Assembly: GCF_000346485.2 (NCBI RefSeq) | Contig: NZ_KQ976354.1 | Location: 11,414,197 to 11,478,196 of the forward strand | Reading direction: 5' to 3' | From: Scytonema hofmannii PCC 7110 | GTDB lineage: Bacteria > Cyanobacteriota > Cyanobacteriia > Cyanobacteriales > Nostocaceae | DNA: 64,000 bases | In this document: positions 54,604-63,718 of the stretch, piece by piece | How the letters are laid out: every line of letters starts with the position of its first letter | Numbering within the stretch: the first letter of the stretch is position 1 | Position numbers and translations under genes: made by a program | The notes under the pieces: model-generated | Told to the model about the DNA's origin: nothing | The model's database searches: none | The model's input: only the letters and a program-made list of their open reading frames with translations

Positions 54604-56223
54604 TTAGCTGTTAGCAATTTCAAGAGTGTAATTAGTATTATCTATGAGGTCAGCAGTATAGACACGAATAAAATAAGTACCACGCCCTAGTGTTGAGTTA
54701 ATTGCACCATTTCTCCAAGGATTACCATCAGACTGATACCACTTTTCATTAGGATCGTATATACCGTTGCCGTTGCTATCAAAAATTAATTCTACGTCTG
54801 CATAGCTACTTAAGCCACTTAACGACAGATCGAAGTTGCTAGTTTGGGCTAAACTGAAGCGGTAGTAATCATTGCGATCGCTACTACCCACAAAGTCTGT
54901 AAAACTACGCTTTGTATTTAACATACCAACATCAACGGCTGTAGCAAAAGTGTTGCCCGGATCTTTTGGTGTTGTGCGTGGGGCTGCTGTTGCTGATACT
55001 CCTAGTGTGTAGTTGGTGTTGGTGTTCGAGTCGGCAGAAAAGATCCGAATGAAGTAAGTCCCCGCTCCTAATGTTGCGTTAATTGAACCCTGTTGGTTGC
55101 TACTACCATAACCGTCATATAACAGTTCGTTAGAATCATACACCCCATTACCATTAGCATCAAAAATAACTTCAATATCAGCATAGTCACTTAAACCCGT
55201 TAAGGATAAGTTAAAATAACTAGTTTGAGTGAGGGTAAAGCGATAATAGTCATTGCGATCGCTCGCACCAATAAACTGATTGGTAAAATTGCGGCTACCA
55301 TTGAGAAAACTAATGTTAAAAGCACTACCCAAAGCATTGTCGTCTCGGTTAGCTGATGGAGAGAGAGAGTTAGGCCAAGTTGCTGAACGATTTTCCAGAA
55401 ATCCGAAAATCTCAAAGTGTTGTTGCGCCTGCTGATTGCTGAAGTTTAATGCTGTTAAATCGGAATTATTAGCCAAGTAGTAGCTGACACTAAAGGATTC
55501 TGAGGAAGTACGTCCCTCTTGCAAACCGTATTTCTGAAAGTGTTCAAATGATTGAGTGTTAGAGAACCCTGCTGCAATTAAGTCAGCATGAGTGTTACGG
55601 TAATAGTTACTATCAAAAGAGATGGAAAACCTACGCCCTTCTGCAACACCATAGGTTTCCAAATGCTGTAACAGTTGGCTATTATTGAAACCTACAGCGA
55701 ATAAGTCAGAATTGACAGCCCGATAGACATTGAGATCGACAAACGGTGAAAAGCGGCGTCCTTCCTCCAGACCATAATTGACAAGATGTTGCAAGGCTTG
55801 GTTGTTATTCAAACCTGATAAGTCACTGTTGGAACTGCGGTAAAAGTTGAGATTAACAAAAGAAGAGAATTGGCGTCCTTCAACCAAACCATAATTTTGT
55901 AGATGATCGAACAGTTGCTCGTTGTTAAAGCCTACTAAGTCACTATTGTTGTTACGATAGAAGTTGAAATCAAAAAATGGTGAAAATTTCCTTCCTTCCC
56001 GAACACCGTTGTTTTGTAGATGCTCGTAAGCCTGGTAGTTGTTGAAGTTGGCTAAGTCACTATTACTAGCACGGTAAAAGTGGAGATCTACAAGAGGAGA
56101 AAAGCGGCGACCCTCATTGAGACCATAGTTTTGAAAGTGTGACTGTAATTGGTTATTATCAAAGCTTGCTAAGTCAGAATTAGCAGCACGGTAAAAATTA
56201 GCATTAAATAGATTTACGGACAT
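54604..56223 (-). CDS. Repeat-PPC exoprotein, 539 aa
   Basis: Seven tandem repeats of about 36 residues (consensus FxxxFYRxxNSDLxxxNNxQxxxHxxxYGxxEGRxFSP) fill residues 1-265. Two bacterial pre-peptidase C-terminal (PPC) beta-sandwich domains follow (SDRNDYYRFTLTQTSYFNLSLTGLSDYADIEVIFD and a second near residues 430-539), each with GTYFIRI/V and a calcium-like DxNGNGxYD loop. No signal peptide or protease domain. The related protein at 58196 has the same repeats. Probably an extracellular adhesive or matrix protein; inference. Confidence 0.82.
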   Translation of the reverse strand: MSVNLFNANFYRAANSDLASFDNNQLQSHFQNYGLNEGRRFSPLVDLHFYRASNSDLANFNNYQAYEHLQNNGVREGRKFSPFFDFNFYRNNNSDLVGFNNEQLFDHLQNYGLVEGRQFSSFVNLNFYRSSNSDLSGLNNNQALQHLVNYGLEEGRRFSPFVDLNVYRAVNSDLFAVGFNNSQLLQHLETYGVAEGRRFSISFDSNYYRNTHADLIAAGFSNTQSFEHFQKYGLQEGRTSSESFSVSYYLANNSDLTALNFSNQQAQQHFEIFGFLENRSATWPNSLSPSANRDDNALGSAFNISFLNGSRNFTNQFIGASDRNDYYRFTLTQTSYFNLSLTGLSDYADIEVIFDANGNGVYDSNELLYDGYGSSNQQGSINATLGAGTYFIRIFSADSNTNTNYTLGVSATAAPRTTPKDPGNTFATAVDVGMLNTKRSFTDFVGSSDRNDYYRFSLAQTSNFDLSLSGLSSYADVELIFDSNGNGIYDPNEKWYQSDGNPWRNGAINSTLGRGTYFIRVYTADLIDNTNYTLEIANS

Positions 56224-56356
56224 AGTTAAAGTTTAAGAACTTTTTGGAACACTTTCTGATATCGTTAGTGTTCCCCATGCCCTATAGTTTCTTTTAAGTA
56301 TAAATACGGAAGCTTACCGTTTTTTATCTTTAAGCATGGTTTACATCTCACCTAAT

Positions 56357-56875
56357 CTATAGCAATAAACTCTTTTTTATTGTCTTGGATGAAGAGAGTA
56401 ATTCTTCTTTTGTAACCGGTGTTCTTCTGAGCATATCTAAAGGAACTACAAACTTACCTTGTACTTTTATTTCAAGCGCCAAAAATACTCCCATCACATC
56501 CATGAAACTAGCATCTTCATAGTCTTTGTCTTCATAATTTTTAATTTGTTCTTCTGTTAATCCAGCTAAATCAGCGAGTTCTTTTTGGCTGAGATTCGCT
56601 GCTATACGAGATTTAATAAGAAGTTGTGGTAGATAGTAAATATCATCAAGTGTCAACACGATGGGTGTTTGACTATCGTGAGATGTGAGATTTTCATATT
56701 CAGCGATTTCAGCTTTTAATTTATCTAAATGAGATTGTAATGCGCTTCGGTTTAGTTCCCATCGCTGAGGCTCGTTGATTTTTGCGGCTTCATCTTTTTC
56801 CATTTCGGCTATAGATTTTTTCAACTCACCTGCTAAATATTGAGTATATTCATACTGTTTTTTATCTTTAATCAT
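56357..56875 (-). CDS. XRE-type HTH protein with N-terminal coiled coil
   Basis: 172 residues. The first 65 residues are highly charged and helical (YLAGELKKSIAEMEKDEAAKINEPQRW). Residues about 80-125 are a helix-turn-helix (LLIKSRIAANLSQKELADLAGLTEEQIKNYE). It overlaps the upstream NTase-like gene by 8 bp, so they are co-translated. Likely the antitoxin-type half of a two-gene module. Confidence 0.82.
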   Translation of the reverse strand: MIKDKKQYEYTQYLAGELKKSIAEMEKDEAAKINEPQRWELNRSALQSHLDKLKAEIAEYENLTSHDSQTPIVLTLDDIYYLPQLLIKSRIAANLSQKELADLAGLTEEQIKNYEDKDYEDASFMDVMGVFLALEIKVQGKFVVPLDMLRRTPVTKEELLSSSKTIKKSLLL

Positions 56876-57335
56876 CGTCCCACCTCATTAAATCTATTGC
56901 GATAATACCTTTTTTGTTTTGATTTCTATCTCGTTGAAATAATTCAAAAGAATTTAGACTATAATTACCAACAGGTTGGTTGGCTGGAAAAATCTCACCT
57001 CTATACTTGGCTTTTTGTCCAGCACGATCATAATGATTGAGCAATCGAGGTGCATTAATTCTGAGATAATCGATATCTACAGTTTCGTCATCGTAACAAG
57101 CATCAAAATCTCCCGGTTTAGATTTAACAGTAACAAAGCTGCCATTAATATAAATGGCTCTGCAACCAGCTGCTTTTAGCTGCTTCATTGCTATTTGTAA
57201 TCCCTGTATTAAAGATAACCTCCGCTCATTATTACCAAATCGCTCTACAAATTCCTCCCATTCTGCCCAATGTACTCCTGGTGGTAAGTTACCATTTTCA
57301 TCAAATTCTGGAATCACTCTCTCACAACCTAACAC
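56868..57335 (-). CDS. Nucleotidyltransferase-like protein (DUF6932-type)
   Basis: 155 residues from GTG at 57335. YINGSFVTVKSKPGDFDACYDDE has the G-S-x(n)-D-x-D pattern of MNT-type nucleotidyltransferases, and a later Asp comes from GIIAIDLMRW. The N-terminal PEFDENGNLPPGVHWAEWEEFVERFG is typical of this family as I know it. Paired with an XRE-type gene, it fits a toxin-antitoxin or abortive module. Which half is toxic is not clear from sequence. Confidence 0.75.
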   Translation of the reverse strand: MLGCERVIPEFDENGNLPPGVHWAEWEEFVERFGNNERRLSLIQGLQIAMKQLKAAGCRAIYINGSFVTVKSKPGDFDACYDDETVDIDYLRINAPRLLNHYDRAGQKAKYRGEIFPANQPVGNYSLNSFELFQRDRNQNKKGIIAIDLMRWDDD

Positions 57336-57454
57336 AAATCAACTATCGTTAGGAGCGTAACACAGCACTCCACACTTCGCACTTAAACAACCCAATTCTT
57401 TCTTTCTTGCTAGCACACTGCCCACCTGCCCACCCAACGTTTTTCATCTTTTTC

Positions 57455-58046
57455 TCAACTTTCGTCATTTTCACCGAAATCTACTTGTTCGTAAAGGTCG
57501 CTCAATGAAATTTTAAAATCAATCGTTTGTAGTGACAAAGTTACAGATTCACCTTCAAATTCATCAAAAATCCATTTACCATCAGTCGTTTTTACATAAT
57601 GCATCACATGATATTGATATTGGTCAATTAAGATATATTCCTTAAATTCAGGAATTGAACGATAATATAAAAATTTATCTCCTTGGTCGTAGTTTTTAGT
57701 TGATTTCGATAAAACCTCAGCAATTAGCAAGGGGTTCATGACAGTTGTTGTACTTGTTCCCGTATAAACGGGCTGTCCTTGAATTACCATTACATCCGGA
57801 TAGATATGTTGCCGATACTTCGGTATCCATAAGCGCACGTCACTGAATATAAACATTATATTTTTTGCCTTTTAAAGCAAACTTCAAGTAGGCATAAAAG
57901 TTGCCTGCAATTTTATTATGATTGGTAGTGCCACCCGTCATCGGTACAATTTCTCCAGCGCGGTATTCACTTTTATATTCTGCTTTTTCTTCCAGTTCTA
58001 AATATTCTTCGGGTGTGTAATAACGTTTTTGTGTTTGTACTTGCAT
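57455..58046 (-). pseudogene. Uma2 family (DUF820) nuclease-like protein, one frameshift
   Basis: QKRYYTPEEYLELEEKAEYKSEYRAGEIVPMTGGTTNHNKIAGNFYAYL starts the Uma2 fold (the run is at residues 6-54) and stops after YNVYIQ. The rest, SDVRLWIPKYRQHIYPDVMVI and PLLIAEVLSKSTKNYDQGDKF, follows in another frame. Removing one T near 57842-57846 restores ATCAGTGAC and a continuous protein of about 196 residues. Real decay or a sequencing error. Confidence 0.85.
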
Positions 58047-58195
58047 AAATATACAACCTATTAATCTGCTGCTAAGATTTTTTGGGCGGGAACGCGATCG
58101 TGCTCTATCTTTACTATAGACTCCCATCCCAAGTGAAGAATGGTAGAAGACCCAAATCTACCCAACAAAGGAAGGTAAAAGAAAAGTTTTTCAGT

Positions 58196-59383
58196 TTAAG
58201 CAAGAGTGCCTAAATCTTGCACCCAGTAATGATTGTAATTAATGCTGCCAGTATCATTAGTGAGATAGTAGTATCCAATTCCAATTTCCTTGAACATTGG
58301 ATTCATTATATTGGCACGATGTCCTGCACTGTTCATCCATCCTTGAACAACCGCTTGGGGCGTTGATTGACCTGCAGCAATATTTTCCCCAATAGTGGAA
58401 TATTGGAAGCCCACCGCTTTAGCGCGATCGCCTACAGAGGAACCATTAGAGTCGGTATGACTGAAAAAGTCTTTGATCGCCATATTTTGAGCATGTGTCT
58501 GGGCTGAATTATTTAACTTGTCACTCAACTTTAGCGGTTGCACGCCTGCTTTCTGACGTTCGGTGTTTGTCAAATCTAAAATGCTCTGTATGAAAGAATT
58601 GTTACCTGCACTCAGAGGTTCTGGCGCTGAAGTGGGTACAGGTAATGATGTAGGTGCAGCAGACAGGCTCAAATTATAGTTCGTATTTGCTCCGCCGACT
58701 CCTTGATAAACCCGAATGTAATAAGCACCAGCTTGTAAATTGCTAAAACTCAATGCTTCATTTGCAGAACCACCGTTGGTAGATGCCGATATGAGCAGTC
58801 CGTTGCTATTCAGTAGTTCTACGTCTGCATTAGCACTCAACCCATTTAGTCCCAAGTTGAAGTTGGTGTTTTGAGAACTCAGGTCTACGCGGTAATAGTC
58901 ATTTTGGTCTGCATCACTAATAGACTCTCTGTACACAACCGTCTTGGAATCTAAAACAATATTACGAGCTAGATTCATCGCATTACCAGCATAGTCGCGA
59001 CTCATGCTGATATTGACGAAGGGTGATGCTTGGCGACCTTCTGTTAAACCATAGGTTCGTAAATGGTCAAAAAGTTGCTCGTTGCTTAAGCCTGCAAGGT
59101 CACCGTTGTTCTGACGGTAGAAATTGAAGTCAACAAAGGGTGAAAATTGCCGTCCTTCAGAAATACCGTAATTGGATAAATGCTCGTAAGCTTGTTGGTT
59201 ATTCAAAGTAGCTAAATCGCTATTGCTAGCACGGTAGAAGGATAAGTCAACTAACGGAGAGAAGAGGCGATTTTCACTCAGACCAAAGTTTTGAAAATGT
59301 GACAGTGCCTGTGCATCCGTCATATTTCTGAGGTCTGGATTAGCACTTCGATAAAAATTCACATCAAATGAATTTACGGGCAT
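58196..59383 (-). CDS. Repeat-PPC-CAP exoprotein, 395 aa
   Basis: Residues 1-120 hold three to four copies of the same 36-residue repeat as the protein at 54604 (FDVNFYRSANPDLRNMTDAQALSHFQNFGLSENR type). A PPC domain follows (DQNDYYRVDLSSQNTNFNLGL, GAYYIRVYQG), then a Pro/Ser linker and a CAP/SCP domain (ILDLTNTERQKAGVQPLKL, HAQNMAIKDFFSHTD, IGENIAAG, GWMNSAGHRANIM), with both catalytic-cleft His and Glu seen. No N-terminal signal. CAP domains occur in secreted proteins of varied role. Confidence 0.88.
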   Translation of the reverse strand: MPVNSFDVNFYRSANPDLRNMTDAQALSHFQNFGLSENRLFSPLVDLSFYRASNSDLATLNNQQAYEHLSNYGISEGRQFSPFVDFNFYRQNNGDLAGLSNEQLFDHLRTYGLTEGRQASPFVNISMSRDYAGNAMNLARNIVLDSKTVVYRESISDADQNDYYRVDLSSQNTNFNLGLNGLSANADVELLNSNGLLISASTNGGSANEALSFSNLQAGAYYIRVYQGVGGANTNYNLSLSAAPTSLPVPTSAPEPLSAGNNSFIQSILDLTNTERQKAGVQPLKLSDKLNNSAQTHAQNMAIKDFFSHTDSNGSSVGDRAKAVGFQYSTIGENIAAGQSTPQAVVQGWMNSAGHRANIMNPMFKEIGIGYYYLTNDTGSINYNHYWVQDLGTLA

Positions 59384-59647
59384 AGGTAGAGTTTAAAGAG
59401 ATACTTAGTTTGGTTGTCTTACCTTGGTATTCCCTATGCCATAAAACTTCAAACCTTGAAAATACTGAATTTTCAAAGTTTAGAGTTTAAGAAAAAATGT
59501 TAAATGGGAACACAAGCAAATATGGTATCAAAATAAATACCACACTTCTTGTCAGCTAAGATACATAAATTTACGGATAACTTTTCCGGATTTATGCAGG
59601 CGATCGGTGATAATCTAGATTCGCTGTTGCTACGGCTAAGGGGAAAA

Positions 59648-60535
59648 ATGAGTCAATCCATTCTGCTGATTGGCAGCAACGGTCAAGTGGGTACAGAACT
59701 GCAAAAAATCCTGACCCCCTACGGAAATACCGTTGCAGTTGCACGTCCAACTATAGATATGACCAAACCAGATACTCTGTGCAGTATAATCAGAGAGAAA
59801 AAACCTCAAATTATCATCAACGCTGCTGCATATACCGCCGTTGACAAAGCTGAAAGTGAAGTGGAAGTTGCAAATGCTGTCAATGGCATAGCACCAGGAA
59901 TTATAGCTGAAGAAGCTGACAAATTAGGCGCTTTCCCGATCCATATCTCCACTGATTACGTTTTTGATGGTAATAATAGTCGTCCTTACTTGGAGACTGA
60001 CACAATAAATCCTTTAAGCGTCTATGGCAAAACCAAGCTTGCGGGAGAAGAAGCGATTCAAAAATGTTGTACGAATTACCTCATTCTTCGCACGGCTTGG
60101 GTATATGGAACTTTCGGCAAAAGTAACTTTGTCAAAACCATGCTGAGACTGGGAGGAGAAAGAGAAGAAATTCGCGTTGTAGCCGACCAAATTGGTAGCC
60201 CGACTTGGGCTAGAGATATTGCAGGCGCGATCGCCCGAATTCTTCCTCAAGTTAGTCCAGAAATTACCGGAATTTATCATTACACTAACAGTGGCGTTAC
60301 AACCTGGTACGACTTTGCTGTCACAATTTTTGAAGAAGCGCAGCAACTTGGCTTTCCCCTGAAAGTACAGCGAATTGTCCCCATCTCAACTTCAGAATAT
60401 CCAACACCAGCCCGACGCCCTAGCTATTCTGTGCTTTCTTGTGCCAAAATAGCCAAAGTTTTAGGAACTTACCCACCTCACTGGCGGCAAAGTCTCAGGC
60501 AAATGATTAAAGAGTGGTTATTGGTTAGTGGTTAG
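59648..60535 (+). CDS. rfbD: dTDP-4-dehydrorhamnose reductase
   Basis: 295 residues from the ATG at 59648, with AAGGGG just upstream; a longer frame from 59549 adds 33 unlikely residues. ILLIGSNGQVGTELQ (NADPH fold), INAAAYTAVDKAE, ISTDYVFDG, YGKTKLAGE (catalytic Tyr/Lys) and LRTAWVYG are RmlD blocks. Last step of dTDP-L-rhamnose synthesis. The stop codon lies in a GGTTAGTGGTTAG repeat. rfbA follows after a heptamer array. Confidence 0.94.
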   Translation: MSQSILLIGSNGQVGTELQKILTPYGNTVAVARPTIDMTKPDTLCSIIREKKPQIIINAAAYTAVDKAESEVEVANAVNGIAPGIIAEEADKLGAFPIHISTDYVFDGNNSRPYLETDTINPLSVYGKTKLAGEEAIQKCCTNYLILRTAWVYGTFGKSNFVKTMLRLGGEREEIRVVADQIGSPTWARDIAGAIARILPQVSPEITGIYHYTNSGVTTWYDFAVTIFEEAQQLGFPLKVQRIVPISTSEYPTPARRPSYSVLSCAKIAKVLGTYPPHWRQSLRQMIKEWLLVSG

Positions 60536-60545
60536 TTGTTAGTGG

Positions 60546-60596
60546 GCAAATGACAAATGACAAATGACAAATGACAAATGATAAATGACAAATGAC
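60546..60596. repeat. (AAATGAC)n heptanucleotide array before rfbA
   Basis: About seven units, one with a T for C change. Same unit as the array before proC. The rfbA ATG follows directly, and an in-frame ATG two codons earlier belongs to the array. Confidence 0.9.
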
Positions 60597-60597
60597 T

Positions 60598-61674
60598 ATG
60601 AAAGCACTGATTCTCTCAGGCGGTAAAGGTACGCGTCTACGACCTCTCACTTATACGGGAGCAAAACAACTAGTACCAGTTGCTAATAAACCAATATTAT
60701 GGTATGGCATTGAAGAAATGGTCAGTGCTGGGGTGACTGATATTGGCATCGTTATCAGCCCGGAAACGGGAGGAGAAGTTAAGGCCAAAACCGGAAATGG
60801 GGAACTTTTCGGAGCAAATATCACCTACATCTTACAGGATCTACCAGCAGGGCTGGCCCATGCTGTTCAAGTTGCTCGTTCTTTTCTGGAAGATTCTCCA
60901 TTTATTATGTATTTGGGGGATAACTTGATTCAACAAGGCGATTTAAGCTATTTTCTCAAACTTTTTACTCAAAATCAGCAAGATGCTTTGATTCTTTTAC
61001 GTCAGGTTGATAACCCCAGTGCTTTTGGAGTGGCTAAGGTTGATGAAACAGGGCGGGTGGTACAGCTGATTGAAAAACCAAAAGACCCTCCTTCCAATCT
61101 GGCTCTGGTTGGTGTTTACTTCTTTTCTCACGTGATTCATGATGCGATCGCTAACATCAAACCTTCTGCAAGAGGCGAATTAGAAATCACTGATGCTATT
61201 CAATGCCTTATTGACAATGAAAAACACGTGGTAGCCTGTCAATTGGAAGGTTGGTGGTTGGACACTGGGAAAAAGGATGATTTGCTAGAAGCCAATCGGC
61301 TGATTCTCGATACTTACTTAAAAACTTCTATTTCAGGAGAAATTGATGTGCAAAGCCAAGTTATTGGGCGGGTGAAAATTGGTAGTGGCTCTAAAATTGT
61401 CAACTGTACAATTCGCGGTCCAGTTGTGATTGGTAGCAACTGTTATATAGAAAACTGTTTTATTGGCCCTTATAGTAGCATTGCCAATAATTGTACTCTC
61501 ATTGAGACAGATGTGGAACACAGTGTTTTGTTGGAAGGCGCTAAAATAGTTGGAATTCATCAACGTATTGTTGATAGCGTGATTGGACAACGAGCGCAGC
61601 TGAATGCTACACCCCGTCGTCCAAAGGCCTTGCGATTTCTTATCGGTGATGACTGTCAAATAGAATTAACGTGA
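60598..61674 (+). CDS. rfbA: Glucose-1-phosphate thymidylyltransferase, long form
   Basis: 358 residues. KALILSGGKGTRLRPLTYTGAKQLVPVANKPI (residues 2-33) is the nucleotide-binding site; MYLGDNLIQQG, FGVAKVDETGRVVQLIEKP and EGWWLDTGKKDDLLEANR follow. The C-terminal 110 residues are a left-handed beta-helix (hexapeptide repeats: IVNCTIRGPVVIGSNCYIENCFIG), the long type seen with StrD-like enzymes rather than short RmlA. First step towards dTDP-rhamnose. rfbB is not in the window. Confidence 0.92.
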   Translation: MKALILSGGKGTRLRPLTYTGAKQLVPVANKPILWYGIEEMVSAGVTDIGIVISPETGGEVKAKTGNGELFGANITYILQDLPAGLAHAVQVARSFLEDSPFIMYLGDNLIQQGDLSYFLKLFTQNQQDALILLRQVDNPSAFGVAKVDETGRVVQLIEKPKDPPSNLALVGVYFFSHVIHDAIANIKPSARGELEITDAIQCLIDNEKHVVACQLEGWWLDTGKKDDLLEANRLILDTYLKTSISGEIDVQSQVIGRVKIGSGSKIVNCTIRGPVVIGSNCYIENCFIGPYSSIANNCTLIETDVEHSVLLEGAKIVGIHQRIVDSVIGQRAQLNATPRRPKALRFLIGDDCQIELT

Positions 61675-62546
61675 TTTATTTTTTAACAATTAACTACTAT
61701 TCCACTCCTCTTGTTACCAAGTTAATTAGTTCTTTACCAGATAACCAACGTTTTGAATATAAAATTATAATCATTAACAATTCTCCTGATGATAATTCTA
61801 TTTATCAACTCAAAAATCAATCGGTACTGATTTTTGATGCTACTCATAATCTAGGTTTTGGTCATGCTTGTAATATGGGATTAAAATGGATTTACGAGCA
61901 AGAGCCTCAAGGAATTGTTTGGATTATAAATCCCGATGCCTATTTATCAGAAAACCCTTTAGACAAAGTTCGCTCATTCTTTGAGTCAAACCCAGAAATA
62001 TCAATTCTCGGTACTATTATTCATACCCCTATAGGAGAAATTTGGTTTGCAGGTGGATGCTTTAATCCCGCTAGTGGAGCGATCGCCACTCAAGATTTAT
62101 TAACAAATATAGAGACAGAGTATGTGACTTGTGATTGGGTATCAGGTTGCAGCCTAATTATTAATCTTCGTAAGTTTGATAATTTGCCTCAATTTGACCG
62201 GGCTTACTTTCTCTACTATGAAGATTTTGACTTATGCAGGAGATATGCAAATCAAGGACATACTATTGCAGTGACAAAGCTATTTGGAGTGGTTCATCAA
62301 CCTTCTTCAATTACCAATAAATATGTTTTTAGAAAAATCAAACACAGTAGTTATAGTTATTTAATGACTTTAGAGAAATATACAAATAATTTTATTCTAA
62401 TGCTTCGATTAATCCGTCTGCTTACCTACGCTGTAGTATTGATATTTATAAAGCCTCAAGTCGCATTTGGTAAGTTTTATGGAGTCTTTATGTATTTGAG
62501 GCGAACTTTTTCTTATATTAGCTCTCTTAGATCCCCGACTTCTTAA
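61671..62546 (+). CDS. GT2-family glycosyltransferase
   Basis: 291 residues, GTG start overlapping the rfbA stop as GTGA. FLTINYYSTPLVTKLI, IIIINNSPDDNS, GFGHACNMGLKW, WIINPDAYLSE (DxD-like) and the ACLLY-like YFLYYEDFDLCRRY match rhamnosyltransferase-type GT2 enzymes. A hydrophobic segment near the C-terminus (LIRLLTYAVVLIFI). Context suggests it transfers rhamnose, but this is inferred. The last four residues and stop are encoded by a 15-bp palindrome. Confidence 0.88.
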   Translation: MIYFLTINYYSTPLVTKLISSLPDNQRFEYKIIIINNSPDDNSIYQLKNQSVLIFDATHNLGFGHACNMGLKWIYEQEPQGIVWIINPDAYLSENPLDKVRSFFESNPEISILGTIIHTPIGEIWFAGGCFNPASGAIATQDLLTNIETEYVTCDWVSGCSLIINLRKFDNLPQFDRAYFLYYEDFDLCRRYANQGHTIAVTKLFGVVHQPSSITNKYVFRKIKHSSYSYLMTLEKYTNNFILMLRLIRLLTYAVVLIFIKPQVAFGKFYGVFMYLRRTFSYISSLRSPTS

Positions 62547-62560
62547 AGAAGTCGGGGATC
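62530..62560. repeat. GATCCCCGACTTCTT perfect palindrome
   Basis: 15-bp arms with a minimal loop spanning the end of the GT2 gene. A common dispersed cyanobacterial palindrome; no T-run. Confidence 0.85.
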
Positions 62561-62588
62561 TGGACTGGTAAATTATAATTGTTATACA

Positions 62589-63686
62589 ATGAGCAAATTA
62601 TTAATTAATCTATCAGTTGTTTTTTCCCAGCCTACTGGCATAAGCAACTATGCAAAAAATCTTTTTCCCTATTTAAAAACTCTCAATCCAACTTTATTGA
62701 CAGCCTATAACTATCCTGATTTTAGCTGTTATTCAATTCCTGGGAATCTCACTCCCGCTCAAGGTACAAAAGGTCATTTTGACCGTCTTTTATGGACTCA
62801 ATTTCAACTACCTCTAATCTATAAAAAGCTAGAATCCAATCTGATATTTTCACCTATACCAGAAGCGCCTTTGTATGGAAATTGCCGTTTTATTGTCATG
62901 GTTCATGACCTCATTCCAATACGCTTTCCCAAACTTTCGTCGCCCCTAACATACTATTTTCGCTATTATATTCCTCAAGTGCTGAATCAAGCACAACATA
63001 TTGTTTGTAACTCTCATTCTACAGCCAAGGACATCGCTCAGTTCTACAGCATACCGGAAAACAAAATCACTCCCATTCTTTTGGCACATGACGCTAGTCG
63101 TTTTTGCCCTGTTTCTTTAGAGACTAACGAGCAAGATTCCCTCACCACAAAATGTCCGTACTTCCTTTATCTTGGGCGACAAGACCCCTATAAAAATTTG
63201 CTCAGACTTGTTTCAGCTTTTGCTGCAATACCCAATAATAAAGATTATGAACTGTGGTTTGCAGGACCACAAGATAAACGCTACACTCCAAGCTTGCAAA
63301 AACTTGCTGAGGAACTAGATGTTATCAATCAAATCAAATTCCTCAACTATGTTCCTTACAAAGACTTACCCAAAATTATCGGTGGTGCGATCGCTCTAGT
63401 TTTTCCCAGCCTTTGGGAGGGATTTGGTTTTCCAGTTTTAGAAGCAATGGCTTGCGGTACTCCGGCGATCGCATCTAATATTTCTTCTTTACCGGAAGTC
63501 GCTGGTGACGCTGCTATTTTGATCGATCCCTACAATGTTAAGGAGATCGCAGAAGCCATGCAAGCGATCGCGACTGATTCACAATTGCGTCAGCATCTTT
63601 CTAGCAAAGGAATCCATAGGGCAAATCAATTCAGTTGGGAAAAAACAGGGCTGGCTACAGTTGAGGTTTTATCACGTTATCTTTAA
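62589..63686 (+). CDS. GT4-family glycosyltransferase
   Basis: 365 residues. [75 protein letters not shown] and [38 protein letters not shown] (E-x7-E near residues 275-310) mark a GT4 enzyme of the mannosyl/rhamnosyl type. Follows GT2 by 42 bp; likely the same rhamnose-containing polysaccharide pathway. Confidence 0.9.
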   Translation: MSKLLINLSVVFSQPTGISNYAKNLFPYLKTLNPTLLTAYNYPDFSCYSIPGNLTPAQGTKGHFDRLLWTQFQLPLIYKKLESNLIFSPIPEAPLYGNCRFIVMVHDLIPIRFPKLSSPLTYYFRYYIPQVLNQAQHIVCNSHSTAKDIAQFYSIPENKITPILLAHDASRFCPVSLETNEQDSLTTKCPYFLYLGRQDPYKNLLRLVSAFAAIPNNKDYELWFAGPQDKRYTPSLQKLAEELDVINQIKFLNYVPYKDLPKIIGGAIALVFPSLWEGFGFPVLEAMACGTPAIASNISSLPEVAGDAAILIDPYNVKEIAEAMQAIATDSQLRQHLSSKGIHRANQFSWEKTGLATVEVLSRYL

Positions 63687-63718
63687 GAGGCGATCGCTTT
63701 CTCACCTCTTTCACCAAA

